From Acidobacterium sp. S8 (GTDB taxonomy: Bacteria > Acidobacteriota > Terriglobia > Terriglobales > Acidobacteriaceae): a stretch of DNA of 64,000 bases. The position numbers and the translations under genes were made by a program. The notes under the pieces are model-generated. The model was not told where the DNA came from, did no database searches, and saw only the letters and a list, made by a program, of their open reading frames with translations. The first letter of the stretch is position 1. Each line of letters starts with the position of its first letter. Below are positions 27,568 through 35,901 of this stretch, piece by piece. The DNA lies in assembly GCF_009765985.1 (NCBI RefSeq), contig NZ_LMUM01000037.1, positions 447,605 to 511,604 on the forward strand, in the 5' to 3' direction.

Positions 27568-27954
27568 TTATGCCAGCCGCACCGGCCCGGGATACTTCGT
27601 CACCATCGAATCATTGGTTAGCAAAGTAATGCCTTCCACCGTTGCCTGTGCAATCAGCAACCGATCGAATGGATCCTTATGGATGGGCGGCAGAGAGTCT
27701 ATGGCAACCACGTGTTCGCTAAAGATCGCCATTTCCCGATATCCGTTATCGATCAGGCCACGACGCAGCATGCGCGCGTCGACCTGAAAATCGGACCGAT
27801 TCAACCGGCTCTTGATGGCAATCTCCCATAGACTGGCGGCGCTAAAAAGCAATTCGTTTTCCGGATCGGCCATGAGGGTGCGAGCACCGGGCGGCACACG
27901 ATCCATTCCTTCGGCAGCCCAAAGCAGAAGATGGGTATCCAGCAGCAGCCTCAA
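27568..27954 (-). CDS. PIN-domain toxin (VapC-like)
   Basis: 128 residues with the PIN acidic residues in LLLDTHLLLWAAEG (Asp ~6), SLWEIAIKS (Glu ~44), DPFDRLLIAQA (Asp ~94) and LLTNDSMV (Asp ~114). These coordinate the metal of a ribonuclease active site. The TTG start overlaps the antitoxin stop (TTGA), a usual type II toxin-antitoxin arrangement. The closest flavour is the DPFDR-type PIN proteins paired with Phd-family antitoxins. Confidence 0.88.
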   Translation of the reverse strand: MRLLLDTHLLLWAAEGMDRVPPGARTLMADPENELLFSAASLWEIAIKSRLNRSDFQVDARMLRRGLIDNGYREMAIFSEHVVAIDSLPPIHKDPFDRLLIAQATVEGITLLTNDSMVTKYPGPVRLA

Positions 27955-28196
27955 GCCTCGTCCTCAAACAGCTTTTGAATTTCACCGGCACCCATCGTGT
28001 TGAAATCGTCAGGCACTTTAATCTGACCGGCCATAAACCCGAAGCGCTTCATCTGCGACGGTTCGGGAGCATCCAGTGCGATCACTTTCACCAAGGGTTT
28101 TCCCGCCTTGGCGATGACAAACGATTCGCCTTTCGCCGCTTTCTCGACCAGTTTGGATAGTTGTGTTTTCGCTTCGTGAATATTATAGGTATTCAT
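27951..28196 (-). CDS. Phd/YefM-family antitoxin
   Basis: 81 residues. The N-terminal YNIHEAKTQLSKLVEKAAKG is the DNA-binding/dimerisation start of the Phd/YefM fold, followed by GESFVIAKAGKPLVKVIAL. The variable C-terminus (DDFNTMGAGEIQKLFEDEA) should wrap the PIN toxin. Direct repeats of AACTAAGT overlap the region just upstream and are a probable autoregulatory operator. Confidence 0.88.
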   Translation of the reverse strand: MNTYNIHEAKTQLSKLVEKAAKGESFVIAKAGKPLVKVIALDAPEPSQMKRFGFMAGQIKVPDDFNTMGAGEIQKLFEDEA

Positions 28197-28197
28197 A

Positions 28198-28219
28198 AAC
28201 TAAGTCCAGTGAACTAAGT
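28198..28219 (-). promoter_or_regulatory. Direct-repeat operator candidate of the Phd/PIN locus
   Basis: AACTAAGT occurs twice (28198-28205, 28212-28219), 14 bases start to start, ending 1 base before the antitoxin start codon on the minus strand. Phd-type antitoxins repress their own operon by binding repeats at this place. The repeat is seen; binding is inferred. Confidence 0.45.
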
Positions 28220-28246
28220 TTACATTAATATTTAAGGGTTGTGGTG

Positions 28247-29254
28247 CTACTGGCAGAGCACCACGGCCGCGCCGTCGATGGTTTCGTTATAAACGGCGGC
28301 CAACGCTTCGTTGACCTGATCGAGCGGAAAGACAGTGGTTCGCGGCTTAATCCCGATATCGACCGCCAGCTTTACAAAGTCGTGGGCGTCAGCGCGTGTC
28401 ATGTTGGCGACGCTGCGCAGCTGGCGCTCGCCCCAGAGCAGCGTGTCGTAGTCGAATTGCGGGATGCGATCAAGATGAATGGCGTTGATGGCGACGATGC
28501 CGCCCTTGCGTAACAATGCCAATGCTGCAATAACGACATCTCCGCTGGGAGCAAAAGTGACGGCGCTGTCGAGTTGCACGGGAGGACGCTCGGTGGCTTC
28601 TCCGACCCAGGTGGCTCCAAGATCGCGGGCAAGTTGCTGGTGCGAGGCTCCCCGCGTGGCCACGTAAACTTCGCAACCCCAATGCTTGAGCACGTCGATC
28701 GCGAGATGGGCGGAGGCGCCGAAGCCGAAGAGCCCGACGCGGTCGCCGGGTTTGACTTCGGCAACGCGGAGGCTGCGGAAGCCGATGATCCCAGCGCAGA
28801 GCAGCGGCGCTAAGTCTCTAGCGGGTGTTTCTTCAGACAAAGGGACGCAGAAATCGGCGCGGGCGAGGGTGTACTCAGCATAGCCGCCGTTAACCGAATA
28901 CCCGGTGAACGTGGGGTGATCACAGATATTTTCCATGCCTTTGCGGCAAAGTGTGCAGGTGCCGTCGGTTCCTCCAAGCCAGGAGACTCCGACCCGCTCG
29001 CCCTGCTTCAAGATGATTGTGCTGCCGCCGAGTTTCTCTATGCGGCCTACGATCTGGTGTCCCGGTGTGACCGCAGCGAGTATCGGCTTAAGCTCGCCAC
29101 TGGTGATGTGCAGATCGGTACGGCAGACGCCGCAGGCCTCCACTTTGAGAAGGACCTGGCCCGGGGCCGGCTCGGGAATGGGAAGATCTTCCAGGTGTAG
29201 CGGATTCTCTTCGATGGGCGCGATGTGGCGCAGGACAGCTGCTCGCATGGCCAC
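28247..29254 (-). CDS. Zinc-dependent alcohol dehydrogenase
   Basis: 335 residues, MDR family. Catalytic zinc ligands in CGVCRTDLH (~40) and TPGHQIVG (~62). In the structural-zinc loop the first Cys is replaced: GTDGTCTLC then NIC, giving an Asp plus three Cys. Cofactor motif LFGFGASAHLAIDVL (~170). A GTG start (29254) is used; ATG 29248 two codons later is equally plausible. It probably oxidises or reduces a small alcohol/aldehyde. It stands alone between the toxin-antitoxin pair and the two-component genes. Confidence 0.85.
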   Translation of the reverse strand: MAMRAAVLRHIAPIEENPLHLEDLPIPEPAPGQVLLKVEACGVCRTDLHITSGELKPILAAVTPGHQIVGRIEKLGGSTIILKQGERVGVSWLGGTDGTCTLCRKGMENICDHPTFTGYSVNGGYAEYTLARADFCVPLSEETPARDLAPLLCAGIIGFRSLRVAEVKPGDRVGLFGFGASAHLAIDVLKHWGCEVYVATRGASHQQLARDLGATWVGEATERPPVQLDSAVTFAPSGDVVIAALALLRKGGIVAINAIHLDRIPQFDYDTLLWGERQLRSVANMTRADAHDFVKLAVDIGIKPRTTVFPLDQVNEALAAVYNETIDGAAVVLCQ

Positions 29255-29287
29255 AATTCTACCGCCCTAGATGCTCATAACCCGGTT

Positions 29288-30046
29288 CTATCGCCCGATC
29301 AACAACCGCACTGCCTGCGTGAAGTTTCTGCCGGAGGTGAGGCGAGCGCCGTGTTGCAGCTCGATTTCGTAAGTACCGCCGGCAAGCGGGTGCACGGCGA
29401 GAATGCGGCTGGTATTGACGATGTGGCGGCGATGGATGCGGAGAAATTTTTGCGGGTCCAGGCGCTGCTCGATTCCGCCCATGGTCTCGTTCAGCAGATG
29501 GGTTTTGCCGCCGCAGTGCAATTCGACGTAGTTATCAGCTGATTCGATCCAGTCGATGGCATCGGCGGAGACGAATTCGTAGTGGTTGGTCTTGCGGATG
29601 ACGAAGCGTTCCGGACCAGCCTGCGTGTAGTTGGCCAATAGCTTTTGCAGCTGCTGCACAACCTGCTGCTGACCGTCTGTGGTGAGTCTTTCACGGGCGC
29701 GGTCAAGTGCGCGCTCAAGGCGCTCTTCATCAAATGGCTTGAGCAGATAATCGAGAGCGTTCAATTCGAAGGCTTCGATAGCATGCTCGTCATAGGCGGT
29801 GACGAAGACGACGAGCGGCATACGCTCTGTGCCTACCGAACGCACCACGTCGAGACCGCTGGCGTCGGGCAAGTGAATATCGAGCAGCACCAGATCAATG
29901 GAGTTGCGGCGTATCGCGGTCACAGCTTCAGCGGCGTTCTGGCATTCGCCTGCGACGACCACATCGTCCATGGTGGTGAGAAGTTTACGGATACCGCCGC
30001 GAATGGCAGGCTCATCGTCGACAACTAAAACACGCAGAGATTTCAT
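29288..30046 (-). CDS. LytTR-family response regulator
   Basis: 252 residues. Receiver domain with acidic pocket VVDDEPAIRGG (~7-17), phospho-acceptor in LLDIHLPDASGLDV (Asp ~56), and conserved KPF near 105. The C-terminal LytTR DNA-binding domain (~145-252) includes YVELHCGGKTHLLNETMGGI and KFLRIHRRHIVN. It is coupled by a 4-base overlap to the sensor gene, making a LytS/LytR-type system. Target promoters are unknown. Confidence 0.92.
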   Translation of the reverse strand: MKSLRVLVVDDEPAIRGGIRKLLTTMDDVVVAGECQNAAEAVTAIRRNSIDLVLLDIHLPDASGLDVVRSVGTERMPLVVFVTAYDEHAIEAFELNALDYLLKPFDEERLERALDRARERLTTDGQQQVVQQLQKLLANYTQAGPERFVIRKTNHYEFVSADAIDWIESADNYVELHCGGKTHLLNETMGGIEQRLDPQKFLRIHRRHIVNTSRILAVHPLAGGTYEIELQHGARLTSGRNFTQAVRLLIGR

Positions 30047-31179
30047 AGACCTTTTGTTCTGAAGGGAAGGTGAATGCGGACGAGCGTGCCGCCCTCTTCG
30101 GAGCGCTCGACAGACAACTGGTGTGCCTGCGGATACATGCGCGTAAGCCTCTCCTGAGTAGAGCCAAGGCCGACGCCAAGCGGGAGTTCGGCGAGCGATG
30201 CGTGAGGCGGCCCGCTGCCATTGTCTTTCACGGTGAGGACCAGGGATTCGGAATTCTTTGCGCTGCGTACTTCAATTCGTCCTATACGTCCAATGTCAGA
30301 AGAATCGCGCAGCCCGTGGACGATGGCGTTCTCGACGATCGGCTGCAGCAACAGGCTAGGCACGAGAGCTGCCTCGGTTTCCGGGTCGATATCGACATCG
30401 ACCCGCAGGCGCTCACCGAAACGGACACGCTCGACGTCAATATAAGCGTTCATCAACGCGATCTCTGCGCTGAGGCTGATTTCTGCCTGAAAATCGCGAC
30501 GGAAGGCGGCGCGCAGCAGCTCCCCGAGGCGCGAGAGCATCTTGCGCGCAAGACGTGGATTGTCTTCCGCAAGCGCCGAGATATTTTCGAGCGTGTTGAA
30601 GAGGAAATGCGGTTTGAGGCGAAGTCGCAGGGTTTCGAGTTCAGCGTTTTTGAGCGAGGCCTCGAGCTCGGCATTTTGCAACGCAAGCTGGACGGCGTCT
30701 CTCTGCTGGCGTTCAAGGTCGATAATGGTGCGGATGACCGCCCCCGCGATCGCAATATTCCAATAGAGAAAGAGAGAGAGGCAGAATTCGCTGCTCGACA
30801 GGGAGACGAGCAGCGCATGCAGTTTGACCCTTGGATCAAACGGTATATTCAGGGCAATGGTGATCTTGACCGCCGCCGCCGCCAGCACAGCTCCGAAAAG
30901 CAGATGAAGGGAAACGCTGGTCTTCCACTTAGCGCGGTTGAGCGGATAATGGCGCTCCAGCCAAAAGACGACCGGGCCGAGCAGGATCCATGGATAGAAG
31001 CAGCTGAGCCATTCGAGAAACTCTTTGAACGCGTACGGTGCGGCCGCCCCGGACGCAGGATTCAGCAGATGGCGCACGTAGCCGCATGCGCCAATGACTG
31101 TCCAGATGACGAAGAGAGCCAGCCATCCGGGATAACGCAAGCCGGTTGCGGCGCATTGCGATTGCTCCTTGCGATCCAT
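30043..31179 (-). CDS. LytS-type sensor histidine kinase
   Basis: 378 residues from ATG 31179 (GAGG 9 bases upstream; the in-frame TTG at 31194 is less likely). Four predicted transmembrane helices in the first ~150 residues, a short coiled coil (NAELEASLKNAELETLRLRL), the His_kinase motif LKPHFLFNTLENI (~186-198, with the phospho-accepting His) and a HATPase domain with PSLLLQPIVENAIVHG (~270). No extracellular sensor domain is seen, so the signal is probably sensed in the membrane. Confidence 0.9.
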   Translation of the reverse strand: MDRKEQSQCAATGLRYPGWLALFVIWTVIGACGYVRHLLNPASGAAAPYAFKEFLEWLSCFYPWILLGPVVFWLERHYPLNRAKWKTSVSLHLLFGAVLAAAAVKITIALNIPFDPRVKLHALLVSLSSSEFCLSLFLYWNIAIAGAVIRTIIDLERQQRDAVQLALQNAELEASLKNAELETLRLRLKPHFLFNTLENISALAEDNPRLARKMLSRLGELLRAAFRRDFQAEISLSAEIALMNAYIDVERVRFGERLRVDVDIDPETEAALVPSLLLQPIVENAIVHGLRDSSDIGRIGRIEVRSAKNSESLVLTVKDNGSGPPHASLAELPLGVGLGSTQERLTRMYPQAHQLSVERSEEGGTLVRIHLPFRTKGL

Positions 31180-31316
31180 TGTTCTTATCCTCAACTAGCT
31201 GGATGCTACTCCCGTACCGTTTTGCGGCCAAGAGCCCGGCGGAATGGGCGAACGACATACCGGGAGGGGCGAACGGAGGCCATACAATGATGGCTGAACC
31301 TCAGGGGAAATAATTC

Positions 31317-32528
31317 TTGTCCGGTAATTCAGCTCTGCCCCAAAAAAAGCCTGTGCCGTTTCGCCCGATGGTTGTCGCCGGTGTCATGAGCGGGACCTCG
31401 GCCGATGGTATCGATGTTGCCCTGGTAAAAATTCAACCGGGAAAGAGTGTTCCCAGGCTGAAGCTTCTGGCGCACTCGGCTTATCCTTTTTCTCCGGCCC
31501 TGCGTAAAGCCGTTCTGGCAGCTATGGATGCGAAATCGACCTCTACGGCGGAATTAGCGCGTTTGAACTGGCGTCTTGGCATGGCTTACGCGAAGGCGGT
31601 TCAGGATACCGTGAAGCAACATAGCGCGAAGATTCAGCTCATCGGCTGCCACGGTCAGACGATCTATCACCAGGCGATTCCAAAGATGTATGCCGGATGC
31701 CAGATTGCCTGTACCTGGCAGATAGGCGAGCCTGCGCTGCTGGCCGCGGAGCTTGGCGTACCAGTAGTCAGCAATTTCCGTCCGGCGGACATGGTAGCTG
31801 GTGGCCAGGGCGCGCCGCTTGTGCCGTTGCTCGACTACGTTCAATTTGCCCATGCGAAGCGGGCGCGTATTCTCCAGAATCTCGGAGGGATCGGCAACCT
31901 GACGCTGATTCCGCCTGCTGCTGGGATGGATAAAGTGTTGGCCTTCGATACCGGTCCGGGCAACATGGTGATCGACGCCTGCATGCAGCAGCTTTTTAGC
32001 AAGCGCTATGACAGCGGCGGTAAAAAGGCTGCGCGCGGATGCGTTCTGAAAGAAGCGCTGGCTGCGGCTTTGCGACACTCCTACTTTCGTCTCTCGCCGC
32101 CCAAGTCTGCAGGCAGGGAAGAGTTTGGTGCGGCATTTGTTGAAGAGTTTCTCCGCGCTTGCCGAAAAGCGAAAGGCTCTCCGGAAGATACGATCGCCAC
32201 GGCCACCGCCTTGACTGTTGAGAGCATCGGTCGAGCCATCGAGCAATTTGTTTTGCCAAAATTGGGACACGTAACAACGGATGTCGATTACATCGTCTCC
32301 GGCGGTGGCGCCAAGAACGCGACACTGATGAAGATGCTGCGCGAAAGGCTGGAGCCTTTGGGTTGTCATCTGATGGAAACTGCCGCGGCTGGAATTCCTG
32401 TCGATGCAAAAGAGGCGGCCGCCTTCGCGCTGCTGGCTTATTACACGTGGCATGGATACCCGGCGAATGTTCCTTCCGCGACCGGGGCGAAGAGGCCTGC
32501 GATTCTGGGGCAGATCAGCCATGTCTAA
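31317..32528 (+). CDS. anmK: Anhydro-N-acetylmuramic acid kinase
   Basis: 403 residues from a TTG with AGGGGAAA upstream. The ATP/phosphate motif GVMSGTSADGIDVAL (~22-36) and GGIGNLTLI, DTGPGNMVID (~200-225) identify AnmK, which phosphorylates and opens 1,6-anhydro-MurNAc to MurNAc-6-phosphate in peptidoglycan recycling. It overlaps the next gene by 8 bases; that gene encodes an oligopeptide-binding lipoprotein, consistent with uptake of murein peptides. A MurQ etherase is not seen in the window. Confidence 0.92.
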   Translation: MSGNSALPQKKPVPFRPMVVAGVMSGTSADGIDVALVKIQPGKSVPRLKLLAHSAYPFSPALRKAVLAAMDAKSTSTAELARLNWRLGMAYAKAVQDTVKQHSAKIQLIGCHGQTIYHQAIPKMYAGCQIACTWQIGEPALLAAELGVPVVSNFRPADMVAGGQGAPLVPLLDYVQFAHAKRARILQNLGGIGNLTLIPPAAGMDKVLAFDTGPGNMVIDACMQQLFSKRYDSGGKKAARGCVLKEALAAALRHSYFRLSPPKSAGREEFGAAFVEEFLRACRKAKGSPEDTIATATALTVESIGRAIEQFVLPKLGHVTTDVDYIVSGGGAKNATLMKMLRERLEPLGCHLMETAAAGIPVDAKEAAAFALLAYYTWHGYPANVPSATGAKRPAILGQISHV

Positions 32529-34050
32529 GAAGTTGGTAAAGGTCCTGTCACTGGTTGCTATTTGCTGGTTTTTTGCGGGATGCAAACAACAGCACAATTC
32601 CAGCAGCACCGCGACCATGCTCATCGAGAGCAGCCCAACGAACCTCGATCCGCGCATTGGCGTCGACGCGCAGTCGGAGCGCATCGATTCGCTGATCTTC
32701 GATTCGCTTGTTCGCAGAGATGAGCATTTCAATCTGCAGCCGTGGCTCGCTGTTCGATGGGAAAATCCTGACCCGTTAACGTATATCTTTCACCTGCGAA
32801 ACGATGTGCAGTTTCAAGACGGACGTCCGCTGACTTCCGCCGACGTGAAGTACACGCTCGATACGATCATCCAGGGCAAGGTCATCAGCGTAAAAGCGAA
32901 TGCCTACCAGACGATTGACCGCATTGATGCTCCGGATGCGCAAACGTTGATTGTGCATCTCAAGAAGCCCGATCCCGCGCTCCTGTGGAACGTGAGCGAT
33001 GGCGGCTTCGGGGTGGTGCCTGCGGGAAGCGGCCGCGATTTCTGGAAACACCCTGTAGGCAGCGGGCCGTTTGCATTTGTAAGCCAGGAACAGGATAAAG
33101 ACGTGGTGCTGCGGCGCGCGGATCGTTCCTGGCAGCCACAGCCTTCGATTGAGAATCTCCGCTTTGCCGTGGTGCCCGACGCCACCACTCGCGCGCTGGA
33201 ATTACAGAAGGGTTCCGCGGACGCTGCCATCAACGCGCTGCCCGCTGACACGGTGTATGCGCTGCGCAAAGAGCGCAACCTGCAAATCGATTCTGGACCA
33301 GGAACGACCCTTGTCTATCTCACCTTCAACACACGCGACCCCGTACTGCGCGACGCGCGTGTTCGCAATGCCATTGCGCTGGCCATCAACCGTCCGCTGA
33401 TTATTCACTCGCTCTTTCGCGACCAGGCACGGCTGGCTGAAAGTGTGCTGCCGCCAGAGCACTGGGCATGGAACGGCAGCGTCGCGAAACATGATTTCAA
33501 TCCGGCCGCCGCGAGCGCGCTCCTCGATCGCGCCGGATATACGCGCAAAGCCGACGGCTTTCGCTTTCACATCGGTATGAAAACCTCGACTGACGAAGGC
33601 TCTCGCCTGCTGGCCATGGTGGTACAGCAGCAGCTTGCCGACGTCGGCATTGCTCTCGATGTTCGCAGCTATGAGTTTGCTACGTTCTACGCCGATATCA
33701 GCCGCGGCGTTTTTCAGGTCGCGCCCTCGCGTTGGATCGGCGGTAACGAAGCGCCGGATATCTTCCGCTACTCATTTTCGACGGCTAGCTTTCCGCCGCA
33801 CGGCGCGAACCGTGGCTTCTATGCGAACGCGCGTGTCGATCAACTGCTGACCGAAGCCGCTTCCACCGCTGACCGAGCAACGCAGAAGACGGCATACGAC
33901 GAGGTCCAGACAATTCTGGCAGACGAAATGCCCGCCATCAATCTCTGGTATCTGGACACGGTACTTGTGCACAGCCGCAGGCTTCAGGATCTTCATCTAT
34001 CGCCATCCGGCAATTACGATTTTTTGCGTGATGCCACGCTGAAGGAATAA
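32521..34050 (+). CDS. Oligopeptide-type ABC transporter substrate-binding lipoprotein
   Basis: 509 residues. ATG 32521, overlapping the anmK end, gives a lipoprotein signal peptide with lipobox FAGC (Cys 21); an upstream start at 32404 would bury it. SBP family 5 features: SSPTNLDPRIGVDAQSERID, YTFHLR-like YIFHLRNDVQFQDGRPLT, and DVKYTLDTI. No permease or ATPase is encoded nearby, so it must use a transporter encoded elsewhere. The coupling with anmK suggests murein-tripeptide or other peptide uptake. Confidence 0.88.
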   Translation: MSKKLVKVLSLVAICWFFAGCKQQHNSSSTATMLIESSPTNLDPRIGVDAQSERIDSLIFDSLVRRDEHFNLQPWLAVRWENPDPLTYIFHLRNDVQFQDGRPLTSADVKYTLDTIIQGKVISVKANAYQTIDRIDAPDAQTLIVHLKKPDPALLWNVSDGGFGVVPAGSGRDFWKHPVGSGPFAFVSQEQDKDVVLRRADRSWQPQPSIENLRFAVVPDATTRALELQKGSADAAINALPADTVYALRKERNLQIDSGPGTTLVYLTFNTRDPVLRDARVRNAIALAINRPLIIHSLFRDQARLAESVLPPEHWAWNGSVAKHDFNPAAASALLDRAGYTRKADGFRFHIGMKTSTDEGSRLLAMVVQQQLADVGIALDVRSYEFATFYADISRGVFQVAPSRWIGGNEAPDIFRYSFSTASFPPHGANRGFYANARVDQLLTEAASTADRATQKTAYDEVQTILADEMPAINLWYLDTVLVHSRRLQDLHLSPSGNYDFLRDATLKE

Positions 34051-34060
34051 AAAGGTACGC

Positions 34061-35107
34061 ATGAAAGCTCTATTGCTCTCGGAATACAAAAAGCTTGAAG
34101 TCGCCGATCTCCCTCGCCCGGTTCCGGGACCTGAGGAGGTACTGGTGGGGGTCGAGGCCTGCGGTATTTGTGGCAGCGATGTACACGGTTACGACGGAAC
34201 GTCCGGGCGACGCATTCCGCCTATCGTGATGGGGCATGAGGCTGCTGGCGTAGTTGCCGAAATTGGGTCCGGCGTCAGCGATTTCAAAGTGGGCGACCGC
34301 GTGACCTTCGATTCCACCGTGTATTGCGGAGCCTGCGACTACTGCCGCAGCGGGCAGGTGAATCTCTGCGACAACCGGCAGGTTGTCGGCGTCTCATGCG
34401 GCGACTACCGTCGTTCCGGAGCTTTCGCTGAGTATGTTGTTGTGCCGCAGCGAATTCTCTATCGCCTGCCTGAGGAGCTTTCGTTTCCGGAAGCTGCAAT
34501 GCTTGAGGCTGTCTCCGTTGCGCTGCATGCCGTGGCTGTTTCCGAGTTCAAGGGCGGCGAGACAGTGTTAGTGATTGGAGCAGGCATGGTTGGTTTGCTC
34601 ACATTGCAGGCGGCGCGAGCCGGAGGTGCATCGCGCGTCATGGTCGCGGACATCGATGCGACCCGCTTGAAGATGGCGAAGGAGATGGGCGCGGATGAGG
34701 TACTCGAGCTTTCCGGCGCTGCACTCGTCGCCGAAGTGATGCGCTTGACCGCCGGCAAGGGGGTGGATGTTGCCCTCGAGGCCGTAGGAAGAAATGAAAC
34801 TATCTCCGCTGCGATCGATTGCGTGCGCAAGGGCGGTACTGTGACGCTGATCGGCAACATATCTCCGGAAGTCACCCTGCCGCTCCAAAAAGTGGTCACG
34901 CGGCAGATTCGCTTGCAGGGAACAGCCGCTTCATCTGGCGAATACCCGCAGGCAATAGAGTTGATGACGAGCGGAAAGATTCGCGTGAAGCCGCTGATCT
35001 CTGCAGTGGCGCCGCTCGATGAAGGCCCGCGATGGTTTGAGCGTCTCTACGCACATGAGCCGAACCTGATGAAGGTCGTGCTTGCGCCCTCTGAGGCTGC
35101 GCGATGA
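34061..35107 (+). CDS. Zinc-dependent polyol-type dehydrogenase
   Basis: 348 residues, MDR family: CGICGSDVHGYDG (~37), MGHEAAG (~58), structural cysteines CGACDYCRSGQVNLC (~90-104) and cofactor motif VIGAGMVGLLTLQAA (~172). It resembles galactitol-1-phosphate, sorbitol or threonine dehydrogenases. The stop overlaps the SDR gene start (ATGA), so the two oxidoreductases are coupled, and probably act on the same sugar or sugar acid. Substrate unproven. Confidence 0.85.
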   Translation: MKALLLSEYKKLEVADLPRPVPGPEEVLVGVEACGICGSDVHGYDGTSGRRIPPIVMGHEAAGVVAEIGSGVSDFKVGDRVTFDSTVYCGACDYCRSGQVNLCDNRQVVGVSCGDYRRSGAFAEYVVVPQRILYRLPEELSFPEAAMLEAVSVALHAVAVSEFKGGETVLVIGAGMVGLLTLQAARAGGASRVMVADIDATRLKMAKEMGADEVLELSGAALVAEVMRLTAGKGVDVALEAVGRNETISAAIDCVRKGGTVTLIGNISPEVTLPLQKVVTRQIRLQGTAASSGEYPQAIELMTSGKIRVKPLISAVAPLDEGPRWFERLYAHEPNLMKVVLAPSEAAR

Positions 35108-35901
35108 GCGGAAAACTCTTCGATCTGTCCGGTCAGGTCGCGCTCGTGACCGGAACCAGCCGTGGTCTTGGCCAGTATTTTGCGCGCGCGCTAGCAGAAG
35201 CAGGCGCGGATTTAATCTTGACAAGCCGCAAGCGCGAGACGCTTGCAGATTTTGAAGCTGAGATCAAAGCGATGGGGCGGCGCGTTGTTTCGCTTGCGCT
35301 CGACGTGCGCGATCAGGCGAGCATCACGCAGATGGCCGCCGACGCATACGCGGCCTTTGGACAGATTCACATCCTCGTCAACAATGCGGGCTGCAATGTG
35401 CGCAAGCCTGCTCTCGACGTGACGTTGGACGATTGGAATCTCGTGCTCGATACAAATCTGCGCGGCAGTTTTTTTGTGGCGCAGGCCATTGCGCGCGGTA
35501 TGGTGAAGCACGATTATGGCCGCATCATCAACATCGGGTCCGTAACCAGCGTTGCTGGTTATGCAGGCCTCGGACCATACACCGCGAGTCGCGGTGGCAT
35601 CAAGCAACTCACGATGAGCCTCGCCGACGACTGGGGCCGACACGGCATCACGGTCAACTGTCTTGCGCCTGGGTGGTTTAAGACAGCGCAGAACAAAGTG
35701 ATGTACGAGAACAAGGAATGGGTTGATTACCTTGTAGACCGTATTCCGTTGAAGCGGCCTGGAAAACCTGACGACCTTGATGGAGCCATCGTCTTCCTGG
35801 CATCGGAGGCGAGCCGCTACATGACTGGCCAGACCTTGCTGGTCGACGGTGGCATTTCTACCGGCGCAACCCGCGCTATGTTGGCAACAAAGGAGCAATG
35901 A
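35104..35901 (+). CDS. SDR oxidoreductase (gluconate 5-dehydrogenase-like)
   Basis: 265 residues, classical SDR: GTSRGLGQYFA (~17-27), NNAG (~93), active-site Ser in NIGSVTSVAG (~143), YTASRGG with the Tyr (~159) but Arg-Gly where the usual catalytic Lys is expected (YxxxR rather than YxxxK), and a C-terminal MTGQTLLVDGG. Similar to gluconate 5-dehydrogenase and 2-deoxy-gluconate dehydrogenases. The Lys position deserves checking because it is central to SDR catalysis. It is translationally coupled to both neighbours. Confidence 0.82.
   Translation: MSGKLFDLSGQVALVTGTSRGLGQYFARALAEAGADLILTSRKRETLADFEAEIKAMGRRVVSLALDVRDQASITQMAADAYAAFGQIHILVNNAGCNVRKPALDVTLDDWNLVLDTNLRGSFFVAQAIARGMVKHDYGRIINIGSVTSVAGYAGLGPYTASRGGIKQLTMSLADDWGRHGITVNCLAPGWFKTAQNKVMYENKEWVDYLVDRIPLKRPGKPDDLDGAIVFLASEASRYMTGQTLLVDGGISTGATRAMLATKEQ

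Noticed and set aside
30070..31290. A 406-codon open frame antisense to the LytS-type kinase
   Set aside because: The opposite strand carries the kinase motifs LKPHFLFNTLENI and a HATPase domain; this frame shows none and is a shadow.
31554..32732. A 392-codon minus-strand frame across anmK and the lipoprotein gene
   Set aside because: Both underlying plus-strand genes are well supported; the frame has no domain pattern.
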